Shown: positions 16,166 through 23,997 of the stretch, piece after piece
Layout: each line of letters opens with the position of its first letter
How positions within the stretch are numbered: the stretch's first letter is position 1
Assembly (NCBI GenBank): GCA_038133505.1
Contig: JAYPTI010000026.1
Coordinates: 1 to 26,383 of the forward strand
From: JAYQUR01 sp038133505
GTDB taxonomy: Bacteria > Pseudomonadota > Alphaproteobacteria > MPNO01 > UBA830
DNA length: 26,383 nucleotides
Direction: 5' to 3'
Made by a program: the position numbers and the translations under genes
Notes under the pieces: model-generated
What the model was told of the DNA's origin: nothing
Database searches by the model: none
What the model saw: only the letters and a program-made list of their open reading frames with translations

Positions 16166-17293
16166 TCAGATCGGCTCGATGTCGCCGGCGGCCTGTTCGG
16201 CGTGGAAACGCGCGGCGAAACCGTCGAGATCGCCGGCTTCGATCGCGGCCCGGATATCCCGCATCAGCTCCTGGTAGTAATGCAGGTTGTGCAGGGTCAG
16301 CAGGATCGGACCCAGCATCTCCTTCGCCTTGAACAGGTGGTGGAGATAGGCGCGGCTGACCTTGCCGACCGACGGGTAGTCGCTGTCGGGGTCGAGCGGG
16401 CGGGGGTCCTCGGCGTGGCGCGCGTTCCGGATATTGACGGTGCCGCGGCGGGTGAAGGCCTGACCGGTGCGCCCGGACCGCGTCGGCAGGACGCAGTCGA
16501 ACATGTCGACGCCGCGCTGGACCGCACCGACGATGTCGGACGGCGTGCCGACGCCCATCAGGTAGCGCGGCGCGGCGTCGGGGAGCGCGGGCGCGGTGTA
16601 GTCGAGCACGCCGAACATCGCCTCCTGCCCCTCGCCGACGGCGAGGCCGCCGATCGCATAGCCGTCGAAGCCGATATCGGCGAGCGCGGCCACCGAGTCG
16701 AGCCGCAGGTCGCGAAACAGGCTGCCCTGCACGATCCCGAACAGCCCGTAGCCGGGCCGCGCGTCGAACGCCTCGCGGCAGCGCCGGGCCCAGCGCATCG
16801 ACATTTCCATCGACGCGCGCGCGGCCTCTTCGTCGACGCCGTGCGCGGTGCATTCGTCGAGCACCATGGTGATGGTGGAATCCAGAAGGCGCTGGATCTC
16901 GACCGAGCGTTCGGGCGTCAGCATGTGTTTCGCACCGTCGATGTGCGAGCGGAAGGCGACGCCCTCCTCCGTCAGCTTGCGGAGATCCGTGAGCGACATC
17001 ACCTGGAAACCGCCCGAGTCGGTCAGGATCGGTCCCGGCCAGTCCATGAACCGGTGCAGCCCGCCGAGCCGGTCGACGGTCTCGGCACCGGGCCGCAGCA
17101 TCAGGTGATAGGTGTTGCCGAGCACGATCTGCGCGCCGGTGCCGGCGACCATGTCGCTGGTCATTCCCTTGACGGTCGCCGCGGTCCCGACAGGCATGAA
17201 GACCGGCGTTTCCACGGCGCCATGGGCGGTCGACAGGCGGCCGCGCCGGGCCTGCCCGTCGGTCGCGAGGACCTCGAAGCCGAACGCGCTCAC
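16166..17293 (-). CDS. tgt: tRNA-guanine transglycosylase lacking the zinc-site cysteines
   Basis: 375 residues, the same length as E. coli Tgt. It exchanges guanine-34 of tRNA with GUN anticodons for preQ1. Catalytic and binding residues are intact: Asp92 (ILTDSGGFQVMSL), Asp146 (MVLDECTAH), GIVQGS, GGLAVGEG and the nucleophile Asp266 (MFDCVLPTRSGR). The C-terminal zinc site, normally CxCxxC plus His (E. coli Cys302/304/307, His333), reads Ser304, Tyr306, Val309 with His335 retained, in DPDSDYPSVGKVSRAYLHHL. The start is GTG at 17293, overlapping the queA stop by 4 nt and preceded by GGGGAG; an ATG at 17320 is the alternative. It may fold without zinc. Confidence 0.94.
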   Translation of the reverse strand: MSAFGFEVLATDGQARRGRLSTAHGAVETPVFMPVGTAATVKGMTSDMVAGTGAQIVLGNTYHLMLRPGAETVDRLGGLHRFMDWPGPILTDSGGFQVMSLTDLRKLTEEGVAFRSHIDGAKHMLTPERSVEIQRLLDSTITMVLDECTAHGVDEEAARASMEMSMRWARRCREAFDARPGYGLFGIVQGSLFRDLRLDSVAALADIGFDGYAIGGLAVGEGQEAMFGVLDYTAPALPDAAPRYLMGVGTPSDIVGAVQRGVDMFDCVLPTRSGRTGQAFTRRGTVNIRNARHAEDPRPLDPDSDYPSVGKVSRAYLHHLFKAKEMLGPILLTLHNLHYYQELMRDIRAAIEAGDLDGFAARFHAEQAAGDIEPI

Positions 17294-18369
17294 GGCTCGC
17301 TCCCCGGGTGCAGGAAGCACGCATCACCGTAGGAATAGAAACGGTAACGTTCCGCGATGGCATGCGCGTAGGCCGCCTTCATCCGCTCCAGCCCGGAGAA
17401 GGCGGACACCAGCATGAACAGCGTCGAGCGCGGCAAATGAAAATTGGTCATCAGCCGGTCGACCGCGCGAAACTGGTAGCCGGGCGTGATGAAGATGTCG
17501 GTATCGGCCGAGAACGGCCGCACGATGCCGTCCTCGCCGGCCGCGGACTCCAGCAACCGCAGCGAGGTGGTGCCGACGGCCACCGCCCGGCCGCCGGCGG
17601 CGCGGGCGTCGTTGATCGTCCGGGCGACGTCGGCGCCGATCTCGCCCCATTCGCTGTGCATCCGGTGCTCGTCGACCCGGTCGACCTTGACCGGCAGGAA
17701 CGTCCCCGCCCCGACATGGAGCGTCACGGTCACGATCCGGACGCCTGTCGCCCGGATCTCGTCGAACAGCCGCTCGGTGAAATGTAGCCCGGCCGTCGGC
17801 GCCGCTACCGCGCCCTTCCGCTCGGCGTAGATCGTCTGATAGTCGTCGCTGTCCTGGGTCGTCGCCCCGGAGCCGCGCGCGATATAGGGCGGCAGCGGCA
17901 TCTCGCCATGCCGCTCGAGGGCGGCGAACAGATCCTCCGCGCTATCGAACCTGAGAACGACCTCGCCGTCTTCGCCCTTTTCCACGACCAGCGCCGCAAA
18001 CCCGTCGGCAAAGTCGATCGCGTCGCCTGCGGCCAGTTTTCGCGCGGGCCGCGCGAAGGCGCGCCAGTCTCCGTTCGCCTCAGCCTTGTGCAGCGTCACC
18101 TCGATCTTCGCGCCGCGGCGGGTTCCGCGCAGCCGGGCGGGGATCACCCGCGTATCGTTGACGACCAGAACGTCGCCGGGCGACAGCAGCGACGGCAGGT
18201 CGCGCACCGTGCGATCGGCGAGCGAGGCGCCGATCTCCAGCAGCCTCGCCGAGTCGCGGGGCCGCGCCGGAGCGTCGGCAATCAGGTCGCGCGGCAGGTC
18301 GAAATCGAAATCGGACGTCCGGAGACCATCGTCCTCCGCGGCCGCACCGTCGGGCGCGGGTCCGTTCAA
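17290..18369 (-). CDS. queA: S-adenosylmethionine:tRNA ribosyltransferase-isomerase QueA
   Basis: 359 residues. QueA transfers the ribosyl moiety of SAM to preQ1 in tRNA to make epoxyqueuosine. Landmarks: TSDFDFDLPRDLIA at the start, VLVVNDTRVIPARLRG, AVAAPTAGLHFT, VTLHVGAGTFLPVKVD and the C-terminal LMTNFHLPRSTLFMLVSAF with RFYSYGDACFL. No ATG or GTG gives an intact N-terminus, so the start is a TTG at 18369 overlapping the upstream stop by 4 nt (TTGA), with GGAAGG just ahead. This leaves about 17 residues before the family's usual beginning. The downstream tgt is coupled by another 4-nt overlap. Confidence 0.95.
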   Translation of the reverse strand: MNGPAPDGAAAEDDGLRTSDFDFDLPRDLIADAPARPRDSARLLEIGASLADRTVRDLPSLLSPGDVLVVNDTRVIPARLRGTRRGAKIEVTLHKAEANGDWRAFARPARKLAAGDAIDFADGFAALVVEKGEDGEVVLRFDSAEDLFAALERHGEMPLPPYIARGSGATTQDSDDYQTIYAERKGAVAAPTAGLHFTERLFDEIRATGVRIVTVTLHVGAGTFLPVKVDRVDEHRMHSEWGEIGADVARTINDARAAGGRAVAVGTTSLRLLESAAGEDGIVRPFSADTDIFITPGYQFRAVDRLMTNFHLPRSTLFMLVSAFSGLERMKAAYAHAIAERYRFYSYGDACFLHPGSEP

Positions 18370-18860
18370 GAGCCTTCCCACTGCTTGAGAACCGCCGCCT
18401 CGACCTTCGCGAACGCCTCGTCGCGATCGAGAACGGGCTGCGGCGAGGTATCTTCCTCGCGCGTCCGGTTCAGGCCCCATTCGTAGACATACGCGCGAAG
18501 CTCGTCGTCGGTGAGGATCTTCTTCAGGATCTCGTTCTGAACTTCGAGCGGCGCGTCGGTCTCGCCCGTCACCATGTAGATGACGGCGCGGAGATAGGTC
18601 ACCGTATCGAGGATCAGCTGCGCCTCTTCCTTGCTCCAAAGCCGGGAGGGCTCGAAATCGTTTTCCTTGAGCAGGCGGATCTGCTCGCGCGTCACCGTGC
18701 CGGGCGTCCCGAGACGCGGCATGCTCTCGGGCTCGGGCGCCGGCCCGCCGCGCTCGATTTCCTCTGTCTTCCGGCGCTTCTGTTCCTTCATCATGCGCAT
18801 GCGGCGCAGGAACATGTAGACCGTCAGCCCGATCACGAGGGCGAAAATCAGGCTTTCCAT
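18366..18860 (-). CDS. Membrane-anchored protein of unknown function
   Basis: 164 residues. Residues 3-18 (SLIFALVIGLTVYMFL) form one membrane segment followed by a basic patch (RRMRMMKEQKRRK), so the rest should be cytoplasmic. A Pro-rich linker leads to a mainly helical acidic domain with TREQIRLLKENDFEP, WSKEEAQLILDTVTYLRAVIYMV and EWGLNRTREED. I do not recognise a family. It heads the queA-tgt-queG-phzF-dusA run and its stop overlaps the TTG of queA. The operon position may reflect shared expression rather than shared function. Confidence 0.7.
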   Translation of the reverse strand: MESLIFALVIGLTVYMFLRRMRMMKEQKRRKTEEIERGGPAPEPESMPRLGTPGTVTREQIRLLKENDFEPSRLWSKEEAQLILDTVTYLRAVIYMVTGETDAPLEVQNEILKKILTDDELRAYVYEWGLNRTREEDTSPQPVLDRDEAFAKVEAAVLKQWEGS

Positions 18861-19042
18861 GGCGCGCCCGTCTGAATTCTATCGGCATAAATCATCGCGG
18901 ACGCCTTGATACGCAAAGTCGCGAGGCAACGGAAGCCCCTGCGTCTCGCCCCGCTGCCCGCGGCCATCCGTCCTTCAATGGAAGGTGGAAGACGGCAGCC
19001 CGAACGATTACCTTTCCGGGTAGCTGCCAGGGAGATCGTCTT

Positions 19043-19621
19043 ATGAGACTTATCGCATGCGTGGCGTTCGTTTGGGCAATCCTCCTCCCCGCCTCGGCCG
19101 GCGCGCAGGGGTCGCTGCAGAGCTTCCGCTGCGGCGAGATTCCCGCGGGGTCTGTGCTGGACGTTCAAACGCTCCAGGACACGCCGGAAATGCTGAAACT
19201 GCGGACCGCCGTCGTCGAGACGCTGACGAAAGGCGGCTTCGGAATTTCAGACGATGCGCCGCTGCGTCTCATCATCGATCGGACGGAACCGCTCGTTCCG
19301 CGTCCTGACCGTCCGGTCGGGCCGCCGGACGGCGACGGCATCGGGCGCGGCGCTCCCGGGGATATCGAATCGCTCGGCAACCAGCTCGACACGCTGCGGC
19401 GGAAAGAATCCGCCAAACGGAACATTTCACGCGGCAGCGCCGACATCCGGATCACGATGATCGTCAACGAGAAGTGGGGCGGCCGTTGCCTGTGGCAGGG
19501 CGACGCGCGCCATCCGCGCGGCGAGGACGAGGATTACTGGAAGATCGCGGAACGGCTGGCCGTCCGGCTCGCCAGGTCGCTCGGCAAACAGCTCGACAAC
19601 GTGCCGTTCACCGTCCGGTAG
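19043..19621 (+). CDS. Secreted protein of unknown function
   Basis: 192 residues. The N-terminus MRLIACVAFVWAILLPASAG is a clear Sec signal peptide, with likely cleavage around residue 21 (before AQG or QG). The mature protein has TAVVETLTKGGFGISDDAPLRLIID, a pattern seen in small periplasmic proteins with an alpha/beta fold, then a Pro/Gly-rich linker (PRPDRPVGPPDGDG), a basic region and a C-terminal WKIAERLAVRLARSLGKQL helix. I cannot name the family. The ATG at 19043 has GGGAGATC ahead of it. It is divergent from the membrane-anchored gene at 18860 and convergent with the flavin oxidoreductase gene. Confidence 0.75.
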   Translation: MRLIACVAFVWAILLPASAGAQGSLQSFRCGEIPAGSVLDVQTLQDTPEMLKLRTAVVETLTKGGFGISDDAPLRLIIDRTEPLVPRPDRPVGPPDGDGIGRGAPGDIESLGNQLDTLRRKESAKRNISRGSADIRITMIVNEKWGGRCLWQGDARHPRGEDEDYWKIAERLAVRLARSLGKQLDNVPFTVR

Positions 19622-19658
19622 CCGCCCCCCCCTCGGATAGCGGGCGGGGCAACCCGGC

Positions 19659-20681
19659 CTATTCGGCCGCCTCGGCCGGGGCGATGGAGAACGCGTCGGC
19701 CAGCAGTTCGTAGGATTTCTTCCGCGCCGAGAACTCCGCGCAGATCGTGACGACGACGAACTCGTCGACCTTGTAGGCGTCGGATAGCGCCTCGATCTCC
19801 GCGCGCACCTGCTCGGGGTCGCCGGCGATGGTCCGCGCGCGATTATGTTCGACGATGGCGCGCTCGCGGTCGCTATAGGGGTAGTTCTTCGCTTCCTCGA
19901 CCGTCGGCACCGGCGCCGTGCGGCCGGTATGCAGCCGCAGCGTCCAGAGATCGCGGCTCCAGCGCAGGTCGAGCGCCTCCTCCTCCGTCTCCGCGCAGAT
20001 GACGAAGATGCCGACCGAGCCCTTGGGCTCGCGCAGTTCCGCCGACGGCTCGAAATGGTTGCGATAGGCTTCCATCACCAGCGGCCCGCCATGGGCGTTG
20101 ATGAAATGGGCGAACGAGAACGCGCAGCCGAAATAGGCCGCATAGGCCGCCGACTGGTCGCTGGAGCCCAGCAGCCACAGCTCCGGGAAGGTTTCGCCTG
20201 CCGGCATCGCCTGGACCTGGCGGAACGGATGATCCTCCGGCAGGTCGCCGTGCAGCCAGCCGCGAAGATCCCGGATCTGCGCCGGGAAATGCTCGATCCC
20301 GAGCGCGCCCGGACCGTGCGCAAGCGCGTGCGCCGTCATCCCGTCCGAACCCGGCGCACGGCCGATGCCGCAGTCGATGCGGCCGGGATAGAGCGTCTCG
20401 AGCATGCGGAAATGCTCGGCGACCTTGAGCGACGAATAGTGGCTCAGCATCACGCCGCCGGAGCCGACGCGAAGATTCCGCGTCCGGGCCGCCACCTGGC
20501 CGATCATGATTTCGGGGGCCGATCCGGCAAGTCCGGCGGTGGAGTGATGCTCCGCCAGCCAGTAGCGGTTGTAGCCCAGCCGGTCGCACAGTTCGGCGAG
20601 CTCCAGCGTTTCGCGGAGCGCGTCGGCGGGCGTGCAGCCGGACCGGATGGGCGACTGGTCGAGGACGCTGAGGGTTACCAT
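19659..20681 (-). CDS. LLM-class flavin-dependent oxidoreductase (luciferase-like)
   Basis: 340 residues. The opening SVLDQSPIRSG, the GYNRYWLAEHHS segment, RVGSGGVMLSHYSSLKVAEHF and PGRIDCGIGRAPGSDG are hallmarks of the bacterial-luciferase-like group related to E. coli YhbW. It should use reduced FMN and oxygen (or F420 in relatives) in the cytoplasm. The substrate is unknown and no flavin reductase gene is adjacent. The ATG at 20681 is divergent from the MFS gene with 108 nt between starts; the 3' end is convergent with the secreted-protein gene. Confidence 0.9.
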   Translation of the reverse strand: MVTLSVLDQSPIRSGCTPADALRETLELAELCDRLGYNRYWLAEHHSTAGLAGSAPEIMIGQVAARTRNLRVGSGGVMLSHYSSLKVAEHFRMLETLYPGRIDCGIGRAPGSDGMTAHALAHGPGALGIEHFPAQIRDLRGWLHGDLPEDHPFRQVQAMPAGETFPELWLLGSSDQSAAYAAYFGCAFSFAHFINAHGGPLVMEAYRNHFEPSAELREPKGSVGIFVICAETEEEALDLRWSRDLWTLRLHTGRTAPVPTVEEAKNYPYSDRERAIVEHNRARTIAGDPEQVRAEIEALSDAYKVDEFVVVTICAEFSARKKSYELLADAFSIAPAEAAE

Positions 20682-20789
20682 ATGCCTGATGTAACAACTC
20701 GCCGCGTCCGAGGCCAGACCCAGGATCCTGACCCGAGATTACGGGGCGCCGCGCTATGGATTCTGCGCCCGCGCGAGTAGACTGCGGCC

Positions 20790-22379
20790 ATGACGGATGC
20801 AACGGAAACGACGCCCGACGAAGGCACCGGCTGGGGCGATATGTTCCGCGGCGTTCGCGGCATCTACACGGTCCTGCTCAACCTCGGGATCGGCGTGCAT
20901 GCGATCGATATCTTCGTCATCACGACCATCATGCCCGCCGTCGTCGCGGACCTCGGCGGCGTCAGCTTCTACGCCTGGACGACCATGCTCTACATGGTCG
21001 GCACCATCGTCGGCGCGGCAAGCGGGCGCTACGTGCGCTCGGTCATCGGCCGGCGCGGCGGATACGTCGTCGCCGGCCTGATCTTCCTCGCGGGCGCGGT
21101 GGGCTGCGCGGCGGCGCCGACCATGGCGGTTCTGCTCGTCTTCCGCGTCGTCGAAGGGTTCGGCGGCGGGCTGCTGATGTCGCAGTCCATGACGCTGGTC
21201 AACGACCTCTATACCGGCCGCCTGCGTACGCGCGTGCTGGCGACGATCACGACGACATGGAGCATCGCGTCGGTCGTCGGGCCGCTGATCGGCGGCGTCT
21301 GGGGCAGCTTCGGCTGGTGGCGCGGCGCGTTCCTGACGACGTGCGTGCTGACGATCCTGTTCGTCATCGCCGCCTGGAAAGTCATTCCGGAAGAGAAGGC
21401 CGACTCACGGCACAAGCTGCCGCTGGCGCGGCTTCTGCTGCTCGGATTCTCCGTGATCCTCGTGGGCACGACGGGCCAGTTCGAGGATCTCTGCCTCCGC
21501 ATCGGTTTCATTGCCGCCGGCATTGGGTTCATGTGGATCACCGTGCGTCTCGACGCGAAGGGCGAGACCGGCCTTTTCCCGCGCCGGGTGCTGTCGCTGT
21601 TCGCGCCGATCGGCACCGTCTACTGGGTATTCCTGCTGCTCTCGGCCGCCTACACGCCGCTGACGATCTTCACGCCGCTGGCGNNNNNNNNNNCCGACTT
21701 CACCCTGCCGGTGTTCGCCACCTTCATGAGCGGCCCTCCCGGCGTGGGCGAGCCCACCGTGACGCACCTGTTCGACGCCTCGGTGGCCTGGGGCGTGGCG
21801 GGCTTCCTGCTGCTCTCGGCCGCCTACACGCCGCTGACGATCTTCACGCCGCTGGCGCTGCGGACGCTCTACGGGCTCGATCCGCTGTGGATCGGCTACG
21901 TGCTGACGGTCTTTTCGCTCACGTGGTCGGTCGGATCGCTCGGGACGGCCGGCTGGAACGATTTCTGGACGCGCGCGGCCTGCGCCAGCGGCCTCGCAAT
22001 CACCGCGCTGTCGAGCGTCGGCATCGCGCTGACGGTGGGTCACGCCTCGATCTGGGCGGTAACCGCGCTGATGGGAACCGCGGGTCTCGGCGTCGGCATG
22101 ACGAACGTCCACTCGATCTCCTGGGCGCTGGCGGCGGCGGACCGGGACGAGGCGCAGATCACGGCATCCGCGGCGCCCGCGATGCGTTCGATCGGCATCG
22201 CGTTCGGCGCGGCGATCGCGGGGCTGATCGCCAACGCCGCCGGTCTCGCCAAGGGCACCTCGCCCGAAATCGTCCAGCAGGCCCTGCCCTGGGTGTTCGG
22301 CTTCGCCGCCGTCGTGCCGTTCTTGGGCAGCCTGTGCGTGCTGCGCATGTTCCAGCTGAAACCTGGCGTGAAGATATGA
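20790..22379 (+). CDS. MFS transporter, interrupted by an assembly gap
   Basis: 529 residues as given, including four unknown ones from the N run. Around a dozen or more membrane segments are visible, with an MFS-type loop GRYVRSVIGRRGG after the second segment, as in drug:H+ antiporter relatives. The N run at 21684-21693 is flanked by a perfect 54-bp repeat. If 21684-21857 is removed (174 bp, 58 codons), the frame is kept and the protein becomes 471 residues, a normal MFS length, with one copy of the repeated helix. The stop overlaps the next gene's ATG by 4 nt, suggesting co-translation with the YgjP-like gene. The transport substrate is unknown. Confidence 0.82.
   Translation: MTDATETTPDEGTGWGDMFRGVRGIYTVLLNLGIGVHAIDIFVITTIMPAVVADLGGVSFYAWTTMLYMVGTIVGAASGRYVRSVIGRRGGYVVAGLIFLAGAVGCAAAPTMAVLLVFRVVEGFGGGLLMSQSMTLVNDLYTGRLRTRVLATITTTWSIASVVGPLIGGVWGSFGWWRGAFLTTCVLTILFVIAAWKVIPEEKADSRHKLPLARLLLLGFSVILVGTTGQFEDLCLRIGFIAAGIGFMWITVRLDAKGETGLFPRRVLSLFAPIGTVYWVFLLLSAAYTPLTIFTPLAXXXXDFTLPVFATFMSGPPGVGEPTVTHLFDASVAWGVAGFLLLSAAYTPLTIFTPLALRTLYGLDPLWIGYVLTVFSLTWSVGSLGTAGWNDFWTRAACASGLAITALSSVGIALTVGHASIWAVTALMGTAGLGVGMTNVHSISWALAAADRDEAQITASAAPAMRSIGIAFGAAIAGLIANAAGLAKGTSPEIVQQALPWVFGFAAVVPFLGSLCVLRMFQLKPGVKI
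21630..21683 (+). repeat. Left copy of a perfect 54-bp direct repeat at the assembly gap
   Basis: This 54-bp segment codes for part of one membrane helix of the MFS protein (from FLLLSAAY to TPLA) and ends exactly where the N run begins. It is identical to 21804-21857. A repeat ending at a gap edge is the pattern left when overlapping contig ends are joined without being merged. Confidence 0.9.
21684..21693. other. Assembly gap (10 N)
   Basis: Ten N bases mark an artificial scaffold join. The length is probably arbitrary, so reading frame and spacing across it are not evidence of true sequence. Confidence 0.98.
21804..21857 (+). repeat. Right copy of the 54-bp direct repeat
   Basis: Base-for-base identical to 21630-21683, but internal to the right-hand contig, 110 nt after its start. 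The natural-looking continuation LRTLYGLDPLWIGY follows this copy. The 110 nt before it (21694-21803) code for a segment with no counterpart in the left contig. Confidence 0.9.
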
Positions 22380-23131
22380 GGCGCGCAGGCGGCGAAAAGG
22401 GAATGACTGCCGCGGTCGAAACGATGACGCTCGCCCTCGACGACGGTTTCGAGGTGCCGGTCAGCATCCGCCGCAGCGCGCGGGCGCGCCGCATCCTCGT
22501 GCACGTGGGGAGCTACGACGGCAAGGTCGAGATCGTCCTGCCGCCGGGCTGCTCGAAACGCGAGGGGGTCGGTTTCGCGGCGAGCCAGGCGGGCTGGATA
22601 GCGCGCCAGCTGTCGCGGATCGACGCGCCGGTGCCGTTCGCCGACGGCGCGGACTTCCCTCTGCTCGGCGAGACGGTGACGATCCGCCTCGTCCGCGGCG
22701 CCTCCGCGGTCCCCAGCTTCGCGCTCGGCGAACTCGTGGTGGGGGGCAGCGACGACACGCTCGCCGGACGGGTCCGGCGCTGGCTGCGCTCGGAGGCGCG
22801 GGACCGGATCGAGCCGCTGGCGCACGACAAGGCGCGGATCGTCGGCAAAAAGGTCAACCGCATCACCGTCCGGGACACGCACTCGCGCTGGGGAAGCTGC
22901 TCGCGCGGCGGCAATCTCAATTTCTCGTGGCGGCTCGTCATGGCGCCCGAAGCGGTGCTGGACTACGTCGTCGCCCACGAGGTGGCCCATCTCGTCGAGA
23001 TGAACCACAGCCCCGATTTCTGGGCCGTCGTGGCCGAGCTGTGCCCCGGCCACCGCAAGTCGCGCCAGTGGCTCCGCGCCCACGGCGCCGGGCTGCACCG
23101 TTACGGGCGGGACGGGAAGATCGAAGCCTAG
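22376..23131 (+). CDS. YgjP-like (SprT-related) zinc metallohydrolase
   Basis: 251 residues from the ATG at 22376, which overlaps the MFS stop by 4 nt; an in-frame ATG at 22403 is also possible. The metal site is HEVAHLVEMNHSPDFW: His201, Glu202, His205 and His211, the zincin-like pattern of the YgjP/DUF45 family. RDTHSRWGSCSRGGNLNFSWRLVMAP just upstream is the family signature. The biological substrate of these proteins is poorly defined. Its stop overlaps that of the convergent hydrolase gene by 3 nt. Confidence 0.9.
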   Translation: MRRAGGEKGMTAAVETMTLALDDGFEVPVSIRRSARARRILVHVGSYDGKVEIVLPPGCSKREGVGFAASQAGWIARQLSRIDAPVPFADGADFPLLGETVTIRLVRGASAVPSFALGELVVGGSDDTLAGRVRRWLRSEARDRIEPLAHDKARIVGKKVNRITVRDTHSRWGSCSRGGNLNFSWRLVMAPEAVLDYVVAHEVAHLVEMNHSPDFWAVVAELCPGHRKSRQWLRAHGAGLHRYGRDGKIEA

Positions 23132-23994
23132 ACGCTGCCGATATTCTTCAGCATGTTCTTGAAGCAATCCGTCTCCGGATTGAAGATTTCGCGGCCGACC
23201 TCGAAGTGGTTGAGATCGTCGAACACGAACGTCTCCACTGCGTGGCCCGCAGCCTTCCAGGCGTCGGCGAACTCCCGGCTCTGGCGCTGAAATTCGCTCA
23301 ATTCGCCCGTTCCCCACGCCATGGTAAGCGGCATTCCGGTTTCCGGAATATGGCGGATGGAACTGTTGCGGGCAGCGGCCTTTTCCGTGAGGTCGAGATA
23401 GGAGTTCCGGTGGCTGAAGCGCACCGGTTCGAGATCGTACATGCCGCTGCACGGCGCCGCGCTCTTCAGGACGTCGGCGGGCAGGCCGTACATGCCTTCC
23501 CAGTCGGTCACCACCATCATGCCGCAGATATGCCCGCCCGACGAATGGCCGAACGAATGGATGCGGTCGCGGTCCCAGCCGTACTCGGCTGCGTTGTGCC
23601 AGGCCCAGGCGATTGCGGCGCGGTTCTGGCGCACGATCTCGTCGAGCGACACCTGCGGCGCGAGGTTGAAGTCGAGGACGACCGCGTTGATGCCCGCGTC
23701 GACGAAGCCGGGCGCGAAGTAGGAGCAATGATCCTTGCTCGACCGCGTCCACGCGCCGCCGTGATGATAGATCGCCACGGGCGCGCCCTTGGAGGCCGCC
23801 GGAAAGATGTCGAGGCGCTCGAGGATGGTGGGGCCGTAGGAGACGTCGAGGATGCATTCCAGCTCGTCGCGGATGCGCGCGCTGTCCTCGGCATTCTTGT
23901 TCAGGATCTCGGTGGCATCGGGAACGAGCGTCGACTGTTCGTACTCCCGGTCGAGCTCTTCCTGCGTAAAGTTGCCCCAAACGATGTCGTTCAT
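23128..23994 (-). CDS. Alpha/beta hydrolase, kynurenine-formamidase-like
   Basis: 288 residues. HHGGAW (77-82) fits the oxyanion-hole HGG-x-W motif of arylformamidases, and GHSSGGH (149-155) gives the nucleophile Ser151. A likely catalytic His lies in FDDLNHFEVG near the C-terminus. Known relatives hydrolyse N-formylkynurenine or short esters and amides in the cytoplasm. The ATG at 23994 has GGGAGAC ahead of it. The EamA transporter gene ends 3 nt upstream on the same strand, so the two are an operon and may import and hydrolyse (or make and export) the same compound. No other kynurenine gene is in the window, so the substrate stays open. Confidence 0.85.
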   Translation of the reverse strand: MNDIVWGNFTQEELDREYEQSTLVPDATEILNKNAEDSARIRDELECILDVSYGPTILERLDIFPAASKGAPVAIYHHGGAWTRSSKDHCSYFAPGFVDAGINAVVLDFNLAPQVSLDEIVRQNRAAIAWAWHNAAEYGWDRDRIHSFGHSSGGHICGMMVVTDWEGMYGLPADVLKSAAPCSGMYDLEPVRFSHRNSYLDLTEKAAARNSSIRHIPETGMPLTMAWGTGELSEFQRQSREFADAWKAAGHAVETFVFDDLNHFEVGREIFNPETDCFKNMLKNIGSV

Positions 23995-23997
23995 ACT

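Noticed and set aside
18848..19168. Possible 106-codon leftward gene upstream of the membrane-anchored protein
   Set aside because: It overlaps the start and signal peptide of the secreted protein on the other strand and has a composition typical of antisense high-GC frames.
19622..19647. Terminator hairpin between the secreted-protein and flavin oxidoreductase genes
   Set aside because: Only a 6-bp CCGCCC/GGGCGG pairing with a C-rich loop and no T-tract; too weak to call in this composition.
21694..21857. Genuine internal duplication of a membrane helix in the MFS protein
   Set aside because: The repeat is perfect at the nucleotide level and abuts an N run, which is better explained by unmerged contig ends.
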